A DNA stretch of 64,000 bases from Aphelocoma coerulescens. Its lineage: Eukaryota > Chordata > Aves > Passeriformes > Corvidae. Position 1 is the first letter of the stretch. Each line of letters starts with the position of its first letter. The translations under genes were made by a program, and so were the position numbers. The stretch is from contig NW_027184063.1 of assembly GCF_041296385.1 (NCBI RefSeq), positions 62,001 to 126,000 on the forward strand. The letters run 5' to 3'. The notes under the pieces are model-generated. The model was not told the DNA's origin, made no database searches, and saw only the letters and a list, made by a program, of their open reading frames with translations. Positions 47,628 through 61,235 of this stretch are shown one piece after another.

Positions 47628-49895
47628 TGGTGTGTAACACCGGCTCTGGGTCCTTTGGCTGTGCAGGTGGCAGTCACGGCCTGGAGCAGGGCTGCTCCCA
47701 GGGGACAGCCTGGGGCAGGAGGCTGCTGGAGATTCATTCCCCACACTCCTTGTCATGAGGTGCTCAGAGTGATTGGAAAGGCTGTTGGCAGCAGGCAGTT
47801 CTCTGGGTTCAAGCTGTGGAGCTGTCAGCGGGAATGCAAAGGCCAAGCTGGTGAGCCTTTTGTCCTGGTGCCTTTAGTGTGTGAGCAGTCCCTGGTGCCG
47901 TTGTCTTTGGATCCTGAGTGTGGGAGAGGCAAGGCTTAGGATGGTGCGTAGAGCTGAGAAGGAAAGTGCCGAGAGCAGCGTGTGTGCTGCTGCTTTGAGG
48001 GGTGCAGTTGAAGTTGTAGGCAGCAAGAGCTTTCTCAGCTGGCCCTTTTGTGAGCTCTGCTTTTGCCAGATGACTTCCATCTTACCCTCTTACCATCTTA
48101 GCCTCTCATTTTTGCATATCCCAAACCCCCTTCCAAACATCCAGCAGCTGCTTGTAAAGAAGAAGTCCTAGAACAAAAAGCCAGTGCTGCCTTTCATAGC
48201 CCCTTTGCTGTCTATGAAGTAGAGGAAAGAAGCTAGTGAGACGCACTTTCTTTCTCAACTCCATAGAGCGCATCCTTCTCTCAAGGTGGCAGAGTCCTTG
48301 GCGGAAGTGAAGCATCTGCAGCTGCAGTTCAGACTGAGAGATGTGCCAGGACAGGAAACATTTGCTGACCTTCCCTGTTCCCTGTGCAACATGATTCTCG
48401 CATCCCAGTCACTTTCACACACCTTCGGTATCCCTGAGTCCAAGCAGCTAAAGCTCACAGAGACAGAAGTGTCAGGAAGGAAAACGTTGCAAAAGCACCC
48501 CCTTCTCTTATCAGCATATAAATTGTGCACAACAGGCTGCGGCACCGAACCTTCCTTCTCAGATAGACATGCCATCACACTTTTCACTCTTGCAGCTCGG
48601 TTGAAAAGCTCCAGCAGCTGCTCCCGCAATAGCAAAAGGTTCTAGAAGTGAAAGCCAGTTTGGGGCTGCACCTTCTCCTTGCCGCATGTAAGCCACACCA
48701 AACTCCCTGATGCACTCTGTCCTCCCCTTCTCAAAGGAGTAGACGGTGGCATCAGGACACACCTGTGTCCCAGCAGCTGGGTGCCCAGCCGGGAGCAGGA
48801 GCAGGGCTGGGGCTGCTCCCAAAGTTGCCCCGCCCCAATGCCAGAGCCGGACATATGCTGAGGGGGGGCTGGATCAGGCTTTATTGTCCAGCTGCATGCC
48901 AGGAGTGAGCACAAAATCTACCTGCATTCTCTGCAGCATGCCATCCTGGAGCAGAGCCATTGCCAAAGGAAGCCGTGAGCCCGTGCCAAGCCAGTGCCGG
49001 AGTGGGATCCTAGCAGCACCTGTGGAAGCCGGGAGAGAGGAGCCCACCTGGAGCAGGTTCGTGCAGGATTAATCATCCCGTGGCTTCCCACCAGGGTCCT
49101 GTTGCTTCCAAAAGGCCCCACAGTGTCACTGTGGCCCCTCGGTTCCACCAGGTTCCATAGCGTCACTGTGGTGCCCAGGGTTCCGTCAGCTTCGCCAGCA
49201 TCCCCACGGTCTGCAGAGCTCCCCGAGCTTCTGTGGTGTCACAGTGGAGGCAGGGTTGCATCAGGTTCCATAGCATCAGCACGGTCTCCAGGGCTCCCAG
49301 AGGTTCTGTGGTGTCACAGTGGAGGCAGGGTTGCATCAGGTTCCATAGCATCACCACAGTCTCCAGGGCTCCCTGAGCTTCTGTGGTGTCACAGTGGAGG
49401 CAGGGTTGCATCAGGTTCCATAGCATCACCACGGTCTCCAGGGCTCCCAGAGGTTCTGTGGTGTCACAGAGGAGGCAGGGTTGCATCAGGTTCCATAGCA
49501 TCACCACGGTCTCCAGGGCTCCAAGAGCTTCTGTGGTGTCACCGAGGAGGCAGGGTTGCATCAGGTTCAATAGCATCAGCACGGTCTCCAGGGCTCCCCT
49601 GAGCTTCTGTGGTGGTGTCACAGAGGAGCCAGGCTTCCTTGTAGTTCCCCAGCATCACAAAGGCTCTCCTGGGAGCCACGGGTCACAAAGCACCGTGGGC
49701 TCTGTGCAGCCCCGCTGTGTCACAATGGCCGCTGGCTTCCACGAGCCCCCGCAGTGTCCCAGTGGGCCCCGTGGCTTTAGGAGTGGGTGGCTGGGAGTTG
49801 GTGCCAGCTGCTGGGGGAGCAGCAGCAGGGACTGTGTGTGGACAGTGCCATGGCCACTTGTGTGGCCACTGGTGTCTCTGTGCCAGGCACAGCCG
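47628..49895 (+). repeat. Macrosatellite copy 22
   Basis: 2,268 bp, subarray 49229-49604 with C1802, C1916 and A1942; T2182 near the right end. A73, A139, T804, G862. The right half matches copies 24 and 28; C1802 is shared only with copy 28. Confidence 0.97.
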
Positions 49896-52163
49896 TGGTG
49901 TGTAACACCGGCTCTGGGTCCTTTGGCTGTGCAGGTGGCAGTCACGGCCTGGAGCAGGGCTGCTCCCGGGGGACAGCCTGGGGCAGGAGGCTGCTGGAGA
50001 TTCATTCCCCACACTCCTTGTCATGAGGTGCTCGGAGTGATTGGAAAGGCTGTTGGCAGCAGGCAGTTCTCTGGGTTCAAGCTGTGGAGCTGTCAGCGGG
50101 AATGCAAAGGCCAAGCTGGTGAGCCTTTTGTCCTGGTGCCTTTAGTGTGTGAGCAGTCCCTGGTGCCGTTGTCTTTGGATCCTGAGTGTGGGAGAGGCAA
50201 GGCTTAGGATGGTGCGTAGAGCTGAGAAGGAAAGTGCCGAGAGCAGCGTGTGTGCTGCTGCTTTGAGGGGTGCAGTTGAAGTTGTAGGCAGCAAGAGCTT
50301 TCTCAGCTGGCCCTTTTGTGAGCTCTGCTTTTGCCAGATGACTTCCATCTTACCCTCTTACCATCTTAGCCTCTCATTTTTGCATATCCCAAACCCCCTT
50401 CCAAACATCCAGCAGCTGCTTGTAAAGAAGAAGTCCTAGAACAAAAAGCCAGTGCTGCCTTTCATAGCCCCTTTGCTGTCTATGAAGTAGAGGAAAGAAG
50501 CTAGTGAGACGCACTTTCTTTCTCAACTCCATAGAGCGCATCCTTCTCTCAAGGTGGCAGAGTCCTTGGCGGAAGTGAAGCATCTGCAGCTGCAGTTCAG
50601 ACTGAGAGATGTGCCAGGACAGGAAACATTTGCTGACCTTCCCTGTTCCCTGTGCAACATGATTCTCGCATCCCAGTCACTTTCACACACCTTCGGTATC
50701 CCTGAGTCCAAGCAGCTAAAGCTCACAGAGACAGAAGTGTCAGGAAGGAAAACGTTGCAAAAGCACCCCCTTCTCTTATCAGCATATAAATTGTGCACAA
50801 CAGGCTGCGGCACCGAACCTTCCTTCTCAGATAGACATGCCATCACACTTTTCACTCTTGCAGCTCGGTTGAAAAGCTCCAGCAGCTGCTCCCGCAATAG
50901 CAAAAGGTTCTAGAAGTGAAAGCCAGTTTGGGGCTGCACCTTCTCCTTGCCGCATGTAAGCCACACCAAACTCCCTGATGCACTCTGTCCTCCCCTTCTC
51001 AAAGGAGTAGATGGTGGCATCAGGACACACCTGTGTCCCAGCAGCTGGGTGCCCAGCCGGGAGCAGGAGCAGGGCTGGGGCTGCTCCCAAAGTTGCCCCG
51101 CCCCAATGCCAGAGCCGGACATATGCTGAGGGGGGGCTGGATCAGGCTTTATTGTCCAGCTGCATGCCAGGAGTGAGCACAAAATCTACCTGCATTCTCT
51201 GCAGCATGCCATCCTGGAGCAGAGCCATTGCCAAAGGAAGCCGTGAGCCCGTGCCAAGCCAGTGCCGGAGTGGGATCCTAGCAGCACCTGTGGAAGCCGG
51301 GAGAGAGGAGCCCACCTGGAGCAGGTTCGTGCAGGATTAATCATCCCGTGGCTTCCCACCAGGGTCCTGTTGCTTCCAAAAGGCCCCACAGTGTCACTGT
51401 GGCCCCTCGGTTCCACCAGGTTCCATAGTGTCACTGTGGTGCCCAGGGTTCCGTCAGCTTCGCCAGCATCCCCACGGTCTGCAGAGCTCCCCGAGCTTCT
51501 GTGGTGTCACAGTGGAGGCAGGGTTGCATCAGGTTCCATAGCATCAGCACGGTCTCCAGGGCTCCCAGAGGTTCTGTGGTGTCACAGTGGAGGCAGGGTT
51601 GCATCAGGTTCCATAGCATCACCACAGACTCCAGGGCTCCCAGAGGTTCTGTGGTGTCACAGTGGAGGCAGGGTTGCATCAGGTTCCATAGCATCAGCAC
51701 GGTCTCCAGGGCTCCCAGAGGTTCTGTGGTGTCACAGAGGAGGCAGGGTTGCATCAGGTTCCATAGCATCACCACGGTCTCCAGGGCTCCCAGAGGTTCT
51801 GTGGTGTCACAGAGGAGGCAGGGTTGCATCAGGTTCCATAGCATCAGCACGGTCTCCAGGGCTCCCCTGAGCTTCTGTGGTGGTGTCACAGAGGAGCCAG
51901 GCTTCCTTGTAGTTCCCCAGCATCACAAAGGCTCTCCTGGGAGCCACGGGTCACAAAGCACCGTGGGCTCTGTGCAGCCCCGCTGTGTCACAATGGCCGC
52001 TGGCTTCCACGAGCCCCCGCAGTGTCCCAGTGGGCCCCGTGGCTTTAGGAGTGGGTGGCTGGGAGTTGGTGCCAGCGGCTGGGGGAGCAGCAGCAGGGAC
52101 TGTGTGTGGACAGTGCCATGGCCACTTGTGTGGCCACTGGTGTCTCTGTGCCAGGCACAGCCG
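49896..52163 (+). repeat. Macrosatellite copy 23
   Basis: 2,268 bp, subarray 51497-51872. T1117 and T1534 are shared only with copy 25; A1733, A1747 and G1751 are shared with copies 25 and 26. Subunits 4/5 are joined by a GAGG-type junction (C1896, G1901), so all four internal junctions are of one type. G139, T804, G862. Confidence 0.97.
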
Positions 52164-54431
52164 TGGTGTGTAACACCGGCTCTGGGTCCTTTGGCTGTGC
52201 AGGTGGCAGTCACGGCCTGGAGCAGGGCTGCTCCCAGGGGACAGCCTGGGGCAGGAGGCTGCTGGAGATTCATTCCCCACACTCCTTGTCATGAGGTGCT
52301 CAGAGTGATTGGAAAGGCTGTTGGCAGCAGGCAGTTCTCTGGGTTCAAGCTGTGGAGCTGTCAGAGGGAATGCAAAGGCCAAGCTGGTGAGCCTTTTGTC
52401 CTGGTGCCTTTAGTGTGTGAGCAGTCCCTGGTGCCGTTGTCTTTGGATCCTGAGTGTGGGAGAGGCAAGGCTTAGGATGGTGCGTAGAGCTGAGAAGGAA
52501 AGTGCCGAGAGCAGCGTGTGTGCTGCTGCTTTGAGGGGTGCAGTTGAAGTTGTAGGCAGCAAGAGCTTTCTCAGCTGGCCCTTTGGTGAGCTCTGCTTTT
52601 GCCAGATGACTTCCATCTTACCCTCTTACCATCTTAGCCTCTCATTTTTGCATATCCCAAACCCCCTTCCAAACATCCAGCAGCTGCTTGTAAAGAAGAA
52701 GTCCTAGAACAAAAAGCCAGTGCTGCCTTTCATAGCCCCTTTGCTGTCTATGAAGTAGAGGAAAGAAGCTAGTGAGACGCACTTTCTTTCTCAACTCCAT
52801 AGAGCGCATCCTTCTCTCAAGGTGGCAGAGTCCTTGGCGGAAGTGAAGCATCTGCAGCTGCAGTTCAGACTGAGAGATGTGCCAGGACAGGAAACATTTG
52901 CTGACCTTCCCTGTTCCCTGTGCAACATGATTCTCGCATCCCAGTCACTTTCACACACCTTCGGTATCCCTGAGTCCAAGCAGCTAAAGCTCACAGAGAC
53001 AGAAGTGTCAGGAAGGAAAACGTTGCAAAAGCACCCCCTTCTCTTATCAGCATATAAATTGTGCACAACAGGCTGCGGCACCGAACCTTCCTTCTCAGAT
53101 AGACATGCCATCACACTTTTCACTCTTGCAGCTCGGTTGAAAAGCTCCAGCAGCTGCTCCCGCAATAGCAAAAGGTTCTAGAAGTGAAAGCCAGTTTGGG
53201 GCTGCACCTTCTCCTTGCCGCATGTAAGCCACACCAAACTCCCTGATGCACTCTGTCCTCCCCTTCTCAAAGGAGTAGACGGTGGCATCAGGACACACCT
53301 GTGTCCCAGCAGCTGGGTGCCCAGCCGGGAGCAGGAGCAGGGCTGGGGCTGCTCCCAAAGTTGCCCCGCCCCAATGCCAGAGCCGGACATATGCTGAGGG
53401 GGGGCTGGATCAGGCTTTATTGTCCAGCTGCATGCCAGGAGTGAGCACAAAATCTACCTGCATTCTCTGCAGCATGCCATCCTGGAGCAGAGCCATTGCC
53501 AAAGGAAGCCGTGAGCCCGTGCCAAGCCAGTGCCGGAGTGGGATCCTAGCAGCACCTGTGGAAGCCGGGAGAGAGGAGCCCACCTGGAGCAGGTTCGTGC
53601 AGGATTAATCATCCCGTGGCTTCCCACCAGGGTCCTGTTGCTTCCAAAAGGCCCCACAGTGTCACTGTGGCCCCTCGGTTCCACCAGGTTCCATAGCGTC
53701 ACTGTGGTGCCCAGGGTTCCGTCAGCTTCGCCAGCATCCCCACGGTCTGCAGAGCTCCCCGAGCTTCTGTGGTGTCACAGTGGAGGCAGGGTTGCATCAG
53801 GTTCCATAGCATCAGCACGGTCTCCAGGGCTCCCAGAGGTTCTGTGGTGTCACAGTGGAGGCAGGGTTGCATCAGGTTCCATAGCATCACCACAGTCTCC
53901 AGGGCTCCCTGAGCTTCTGTGGTGTCACAGTGGAGGCAGGGTTGCATCAGGTTCCATAGCATCAGCACGGTCTCCAGGGCTCCCAGAGGTTCTGTGGTGT
54001 CACAGAGGAGGCAGGGTTGCATCAGGTTCCATAGCATCACCACGGTCTCCAGGGCTCCAAGAGCTTCTGTGGTGTCACCGAGGAGGCAGGGTTGCATCAG
54101 GTTCAATAGCATCAGCACGGTCTCCAGGGCTCCCCTGAGCTTCTGTGGTGGTGTCACAGAGGAGCCAGGCTTCCTTGTAGTTCCCCAGCATCACAAAGGC
54201 TCTCCTGGGAGCCACGGGTCACAAAGCACCGTGGGCTCTGTGCAGCCCCGCTGTGTCACAATGGCCGCTGGCTTCCACGAGCCCCCGCAGTGTCCCAGTG
54301 GGCCCCGTGGCTTTAGGAGTGGGTGGCTGGGAGTTGGTGCCAGCTGCTGGGGGAGCAGCAGCAGGGACTGTGTGTGGACAGTGCCATGGCCACTTGTGTG
54401 GCCACTGGTGTCTCTGTGCCAGGCACAGCCG
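52164..54431 (+). repeat. Macrosatellite copy 24
   Basis: 2,268 bp, subarray 53765-54140 with C1916, A1942; T2182. The left half has A73, A139, A202 and G422, a set shared with copies 26 and 27. T804, G862. Confidence 0.97.
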
Positions 54432-56699
54432 TGGTGTGTAACACCGGCTCTGGGTCCTTTGGCTGTGCAGGTGGCAGTCACGGCCTGGAGCAGGGCTGCT
54501 CCCGGGGGACAGCCTGGGGCAGGAGGCTGCTGGAGATTCATTCCCCACACTCCTTGTCATGAGGTGCTCGGAGTGATTGGAAAGGCTGTTGGCAGCAGGC
54601 AGTTCTCTGGGTTCAAGCTGTGGAGCTGTCAGCGGGAATGCAAAGGCCAAGCTGGTGAGCCTTTTGTCCTGGTGCCTTTAGTGTGTGAGCAGTCCCTGGT
54701 GCCGTTGTCTTTGGATCCTGAGTGTGGGAGAGGCAAGGCTTAGGATGGTGCGTAGAGCTGAGAAGGAAAGTGCCGAGAGCAGCGTGTGTGCTGCTGCTTT
54801 GAGGGGTGCAGTTGAAGTTGTAGGCAGCAAGAGCTTTCTCAGCTGGCCCTTTTGTGAGCTCTGCTTTTGCCAGATGACTTCCATCTTACCCTCTTACCAT
54901 CTTAGCCTCTCATTTTTGCATATCCCAAACCCCCTTCCAAACATCCAGCAGCTGCTTGTAAAGAAGAAGTCCTAGAACAAAAAGCCAGTGCTGCCTTTCA
55001 TAGCCCCTTTGCTGTCTATGAAGTAGAGGAAAGAAGCTAGTGAGACGCACTTTCTTTCTCAACTCCATAGAGCGCATCCTTCTCTCAAGGTGGCAGAGTC
55101 CTTGGCGGAAGTGAAGCATCTGCAGCTGCAGTTCAGACTGAGAGATGTGCCAGGACAGGAAACATTTGCTGACCTTCCCTGTTCCCTGTGCAACATGATT
55201 CTCGCATCCCAGTCACTTTCACACACCTTCGGTATCCCTGAGTCCAAGCAGCTAAAGCTCACAGAGACAGAAGTGTCAGGAAGGAAAACGTTGCAAAAGC
55301 ACCCCCTTCTCTTATCAGCATATAAATTGTGCACAACAGGCTGCGGCACCGAACCTTCCTTCTCAGATAGACATGCCATCACACTTTTCACTCTTGCAGC
55401 TCGGTTGAAAAGCTCCAGCAGCTGCTCCCGCAATAGCAAAAGGTTCTAGAAGTGAAAGCCAGTTTGGGGCTGCACCTTCTCCTTGCCGCATGTAAGCCAC
55501 ACCAAACTCCCTGATGCACTCTGTCCTCCCCTTCTCAAAGGAGTAGATGGTGGCATCAGGACACACCTGTGTCCCAGCAGCTGGGTGCCCAGCCGGGAGC
55601 AGGAGCAGGGCTGGGGCTGCTCCCAAAGTTGCCCCGCCCCAATGCCAGAGCCGGACATATGCTGAGGGGGGGCTGGATCAGGCTTTATTGTCCAGCTGCA
55701 TGCCAGGAGTGAGCACAAAATCTACCTGCATTCTCTGCAGCATGCCATCCTGGAGCAGAGCCATTGCCAAAGGAAGCCGTGAGCCCGTGCCAAGCCAGTG
55801 CCGGAGTGGGATCCTAGCAGCACCTGTGGAAGCCGGGAGAGAGGAGCCCACCTGGAGCAGGTTCGTGCAGGATTAATCATCCCGTGGCTTCCCACCAGGG
55901 TCCTGTTGCTTCCAAAAGGCCCCACAGTGTCACTGTGGCCCCTCGGTTCCACCAGGTTCCATAGTGTCACTGTGGTGCCCAGGGTTCCGTCAGCTTCGCC
56001 AGCATCCCCACGGTCTGCAGAGCTCCCCGAGCTTCTGTGGTGTCACAGTGGAGGCAGGGTTGCATCAGGTTCCATAGCATCAGCACGGTCTCCAGGGCTC
56101 CCAGAGGTTCTGTGGTGTCACAGTGGAGGCAGGGTTGCATCAGGTTCCATAGCATCACCACAGACTCCAGGGCTCCCAGAGGTTCTGTGGTGTCACAGTG
56201 GAGGCAGGGTTGCATCAGGTTCCATAGCATCAGCACGGTCTCCAGGGCTCCCAGAGGTTCTGTGGTGTCACAGAGGAGGCAGGGTTGCATCAGGTTCCAT
56301 AGCATCACCACGGTCTCCAGGGCTCCAAGAGCTTCTGTGGTGTCACAGAGGAGGCAGGGTTGCATCAGGTTCAATAGCATCAGCACGGTCTCCAGGGCTC
56401 CCCTGAGCTTCTGTGGTGGTGTCACAGAGGAGCCAGGCTTCCTTGTAGTTCCCCAGCATCACAAAGGCTCTCCTGGGAGCCACGGGTCACAAAGCACCGT
56501 GGGCTCTGTGCAGCCCCGCTGTGTCACAATGGCCGCTGGCTTCCACGAGCCCCCGCAGTGTCCCAGTGGGCCCCGTGGCTTTAGGAGTGGGTGGCTGGGA
56601 GTTGGTGCCAGCGGCTGGGGGAGCAGCAGCAGGGACTGTGTGTGGACAGTGCCATGGCCACTTGTGTGGCCACTGGTGTCTCTGTGCCAGGCACAGCCG
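54432..56699 (+). repeat. Macrosatellite copy 25
   Basis: 2,268 bp, subarray 56033-56408. Matches copy 23 at T1117, T1534, A1733, A1747, G1751, but has the standard subunit 4/5 junction and A1942. Confidence 0.97.
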
Positions 56700-58967
56700 T
56701 GGTGTGTAACACCGGCTCTGGGTCCTTTGGCTGTGCAGGTGGCAGTCACGGCCTGGAGCAGGGCTGCTCCCAGGGGACAGCCTGGGGCAGGAGGCTGCTG
56801 GAGATTCATTCCCCACACTCCTTGTCATGAGGTGCTCAGAGTGATTGGAAAGGCTGTTGGCAGCAGGCAGTTCTCTGGGTTCAAGCTGTGGAGCTGTCAG
56901 AGGGAATGCAAAGGCCAAGCTGGTGAGCCTTTTGTCCTGGTGCCTTTAGTGTGTGAGCAGTCCCTGGTGCCGTTGTCTTTGGATCCTGAGTGTGGGAGAG
57001 GCAAGGCTTAGGATGGTGCGTAGAGCTGAGAAGGAAAGTGCCGAGAGCAGCGTGTGTGCTGCTGCTTTGAGGGGTGCAGTTGAAGTTGTAGGCAGCAAGA
57101 GCTTTCTCAGCTGGCCCTTTGGTGAGCTCTGCTTTTGCCAGATGACTTCCATCTTACCCTCTTACCATCTTAGCCTCTCATTTTTGCATATCCCAAACCC
57201 CCTTCCAAACATCCAGCAGCTGCTTGTAAAGAAGAAGTCCTAGAACAAAAAGCCAGTGCTGCCTTTCATAGCCCCTTTGCTGTCTATGAAGTAGAGGAAA
57301 GAAGCTAGTGAGACGCACTTTCTTTCTCAACTCCATAGAGCGCATCCTTCTCTCAAGGTGGCAGAGTCCTTGGCGGAAGTGAAGCATCTGCAGCTGCAGT
57401 TCAGACTGAGAGATGTGCCAGGACAGGAAACATTTGCTGACCTTCCCTGTTCCCTGTGCAACATGATTCTCGCATCCCAGTCACTTTCACACACCTTCGG
57501 TATCCCTGAGTCCAAGCAGCTAAAGCTCACAGAGACAGAAGTGTCAGGAAGGAAAACGTTCCAAAAGCACCCCCTTCTCTTATCAGCATATAAATTGTGC
57601 ACAACAGGCTGCGGCACCGAACCTTCCTTCTCAGATAGACATGCCATCACACTTTTCACTCTTGCAGCTCGGTTGAAAAGCTCCAGCAGCTGCTCCCGCA
57701 ATAGCAAAAGGTTCTAGAAGTGAAAGCCAGTTTGGGGCTGCACCTTCTCCTTGCCGCATGTAAGCCACACCAAACTCCCTGATGCACTCTGTCCTCCCCT
57801 TCTCAAAGGAGTAGACGGTGGCATCAGGACACACCTGTGTCCCAGCAGCTGGGTGCCCAGCCGGGAGCAGGAGCAGGGCTGGGGCTGCTCCCAAAGTTGC
57901 CCCGCCCCAATGCCAGAGCCGGACATATGCTGAGGGGGGGCTGGATCAGGCTTTATTGTCCAGCTGCATGCCAGGAGTGAGCACAAAATCTACCTGCATT
58001 CTCTGCAGCATGCCATCCTGGAGCAGAGCCATTGCCAAAGGAAGCCGTGAGCCCGTGCCAAGCCAGTGCCGGAGTGGGATCCTAGCAGCACCTGTGGAAG
58101 CCGGGAGAGAGGAGCCCACCTGGAGCAGGTTCGTGCAGGATTAATCATCCCGTGGCTTCCCACCAGGGTCCTGTTGCTTCCAAAAGGCCCCACAGTGTCA
58201 CTGTGGCCCCTCGGTTCCACCAGGTTCCATAGCGTCACTGTGGTGCCCAGGGTTCCGTCAGCTTCGCCAGCATCCCCACGGTCTGCAGAGCTCCCCGAGC
58301 TTCTGTGGTGTCACAGTGGAGGCAGGGTTGCATCAGGTTCCATAGCATCAGCACGGTCTCCAGGGCTCCCAGAGCTTCTGTGGTGTCACAGTGGAGGCAG
58401 GGTTGCATCAGGTTCCATAGCATCACCACAGACTCCAGGGCTCCCAGAGGTTCTGTGGTGTCACAGTGGAGGCAGGGTTGCATCAGGTTCCATAGCATCA
58501 GCACGGTCTCCAGGGCTCCCAGAGGTTCTGTGGTGTCACAGAGGAGGCAGGGTTGCATCAGGTTCCATAGCATCACCACGGTCTCCAGGGCTCCAAGAGC
58601 TTCTGTGGTGTCACAGAGGAGGCAGGGTTGCATCAGGTTCAATAGCATCAGCACGGTCTCCAGGGCTCCCCTGAGCTTCTGTGGTGGTGTCACAGAGGAG
58701 CCAGGCTTCCTTGTAGTTCCCCAGCATCACAAAGGCTCTCCTGGGAGCCACGGGTCACAAAGCACCGTGGGCTCTGTGCAGCCCCGCTGTGTCACAATGG
58801 CCGCTGGCTTCCACGAGCCCCCGCAGTGTCCCAGTGGGCCCCGTGGCTTTAGGAGTGGGTGGCTGGGAGTTGGTGCCAGCGGCTGGGGGAGCAGCAGCAG
58901 GGACTGTGTGTGGACAGTGCCATGGCCACTTGTGTGGCCACTGGTGTCTCTGTGCCAGGCACAGCCG
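56700..58967 (+). repeat. Macrosatellite copy 26
   Basis: 2,268 bp, subarray 58301-58676 with C1676, A1733, A1747, G1751, A1942. A73, A139, A202, G422, T804, C862. Confidence 0.97.
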
Positions 58968-61235
58968 TGGTGTGTAACACCGGCTCTGGGTCCTTTGGCT
59001 GTGCAGGTGGCAGTCACGGCCTGGAGCAGGGCTGCTCCCAGGGGACAGCCTGGGGCAGGAGGCTGCTGGAGATTCATTCCCCACACTCCTTGTCATGAGG
59101 TGCTCAGAGTGATTGGAAAGGCTGTTGGCAGCAGGCAGTTCTCTGGGTTCAAGCTGTGGAGCTGTCAGAGGGAATGCAAAGGCCAAGCTGGTGAGCCTTT
59201 TGTCCTGGTGCCTTTAGTGTGTGAGCAGTCCCTGGTGCCGTTGTCTTTGGATCCTGAGTGTGGGAGAGGCAAGGCTTAGGATGGTGCGTAGAGCTGAGAA
59301 GGAAAGTGCCGAGAGCAGCGTGTGTGCTGCTGCTTTGAGGGGTGCAGTTGAAGTTGTAGGCAGCAAGAGCTTTCTCAGCTGGCCCTTTGGTGAGCTCTGC
59401 TTTTGCCAGATGACTTCCATCTTACCCTCTTACCATCTTAGCCTCTCATTTTTGCATATCCCAAACCCCCTTCCAAACATCCAGCAGCTGCTTGTAAAGA
59501 AGAAGTCCTAGAACAAAAAGCCAGTGCTGCCTTTCATAGCCCCTTTGCTGTCTATGAAGTAGAGGAAAGAAGCTAGTGAGACGCACTTTCTTTCTCAACT
59601 CCATAGAGCGCATCCTTCTCTCAAGGTGGCAGAGTCCTTGGCGGAAGTGAAGCATCTGCAGCTGCAGTTCAGACTGAGAGATGTGCCAGGACAGGAAACA
59701 TTTGCTGACCTTCCCTGTTCCCTGTGCAACATGATTCTCGCATCCCAGTCACTTTCACACACCTTCGGTATCCCTGAGTCCAAGCAGCTAAAGCTCACAG
59801 AGACAGAAGTGTCAGGAAGGAAAACGTTCCAAAAGCACCCCCTTCTCTTATCAGCATATAAATTGTGCACAACAGGCTGCGGCACCGAACCTTCCTTCTC
59901 AGATAGACATGCCATCACACTTTTCACTCTTGCAGCTCGGTTGAAAAGCTCCAGCAGCTGCTCCCGCAATAGCAAAAGGTTCTAGAAGTGAAAGCCAGTT
60001 TGGGGCTGCACCTTCTCCTTGCCGCATGTAAGCCACACCAAACTCCCTGATGCACTCTGTCCTCCCCTTCTCAAAGGAGTAGACGGTGGCATCAGGACAC
60101 ACCTGTGTCCCAGCAGCTGGGTGCCCAGCCGGGAGCAGGAGCAGGGCTGGGGCTGCTCCCAAAGTTGCCCCGCCCCAATGCCAGAGCCGGACATATGCTG
60201 AGGGGGGGCTGGATCAGGCTTTATTGTCCAGCTGCATGCCAGGAGTGAGCACAAAATCTACCTGCATTCTCTGCAGCATGCCATCCTGGAGCAGAGCCAT
60301 TGCCAAAGGAAGCCGTGAGCCCGTGCCAAGCCAGTGCCGGAGTGGGATCCTAGCAGCACCTGTGGAAGCCGGGAGAGAGGAGCCCACCTGGAGCAGGTTC
60401 GTGCAGGATTAATCATCCCGTGGCTTCCCACCAGGGTCCTGTTGCTTCCAAAAGGCCCCACAGTGTCACTGTGGCCCCTCGGTTCCACCAGGTTCCATAG
60501 CGTCACTGTGGTGCCCAGGGTTCCGTCAGCTTCGCCAGCATCCCCACGGTCTGCAGAGCTCCCCGAGCTTCTGTGGTGTCACAGTGGAGGCAGGGTTGCA
60601 TCAGGTTCCATAGCATCAGCACGGTCTCCAGGGCTCCCAGAGCTTCTGTGGTGTCACAGTGGAGGCAGGGTTGCATCAGGTTCCATAGCATCACCACAGA
60701 CTCCAGGGCTCCCTGAGCTTCTGTGGTGTCACAGTGGAGGCAGGGTTGCATCAGGTTCCATAGCATCAGCACGGTCTCCAGGGCTCCCAGAGGTTCTGTG
60801 GTGTCACAGAGGAGGCAGGGTTGCATCAGGTTCCATAGCATCACCACGGTCTCCAGGGCTCCAAGAGCTTCTGTGGTGTCACAGAGGAGGCAGGGTTGCA
60901 TCAGGTTCAATAGCATCAGCACGGTCTCCAGGGCTCCCCTGAGCTTCTGTGGTGGTGTCACAGAGGAGCCAGGCTTCCTTGTAGTTCCCCAGCATCACAA
61001 AGGCTCTCCTGGGAGCCACGGGTCACAAAGCACCGTGGGCTCTGTGCAGCCCCGCTGTGTCACAATGGCCGCTGGCTTCCACGAGCCCCCGCAGTGTCCC
61101 AGTGGGCCCCGTGGCTTTAGGAGTGGGTGGCTGGGAGTTGGTGCCAGCGGCTGGGGGAGCAGCAGCAGGGACTGTGTGTGGACAGTGCCATGGCCACTTG
61201 TGTGGCCACTGGTGTCTCTGTGCCAGGCACAGCCG
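58968..61235 (+). repeat. Macrosatellite copy 27
   Basis: 2,268 bp, subarray 60569-60944 with C1676, A1733, A1942. As copy 26 except for the standard junction between subunits 2 and 3. Confidence 0.97.
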
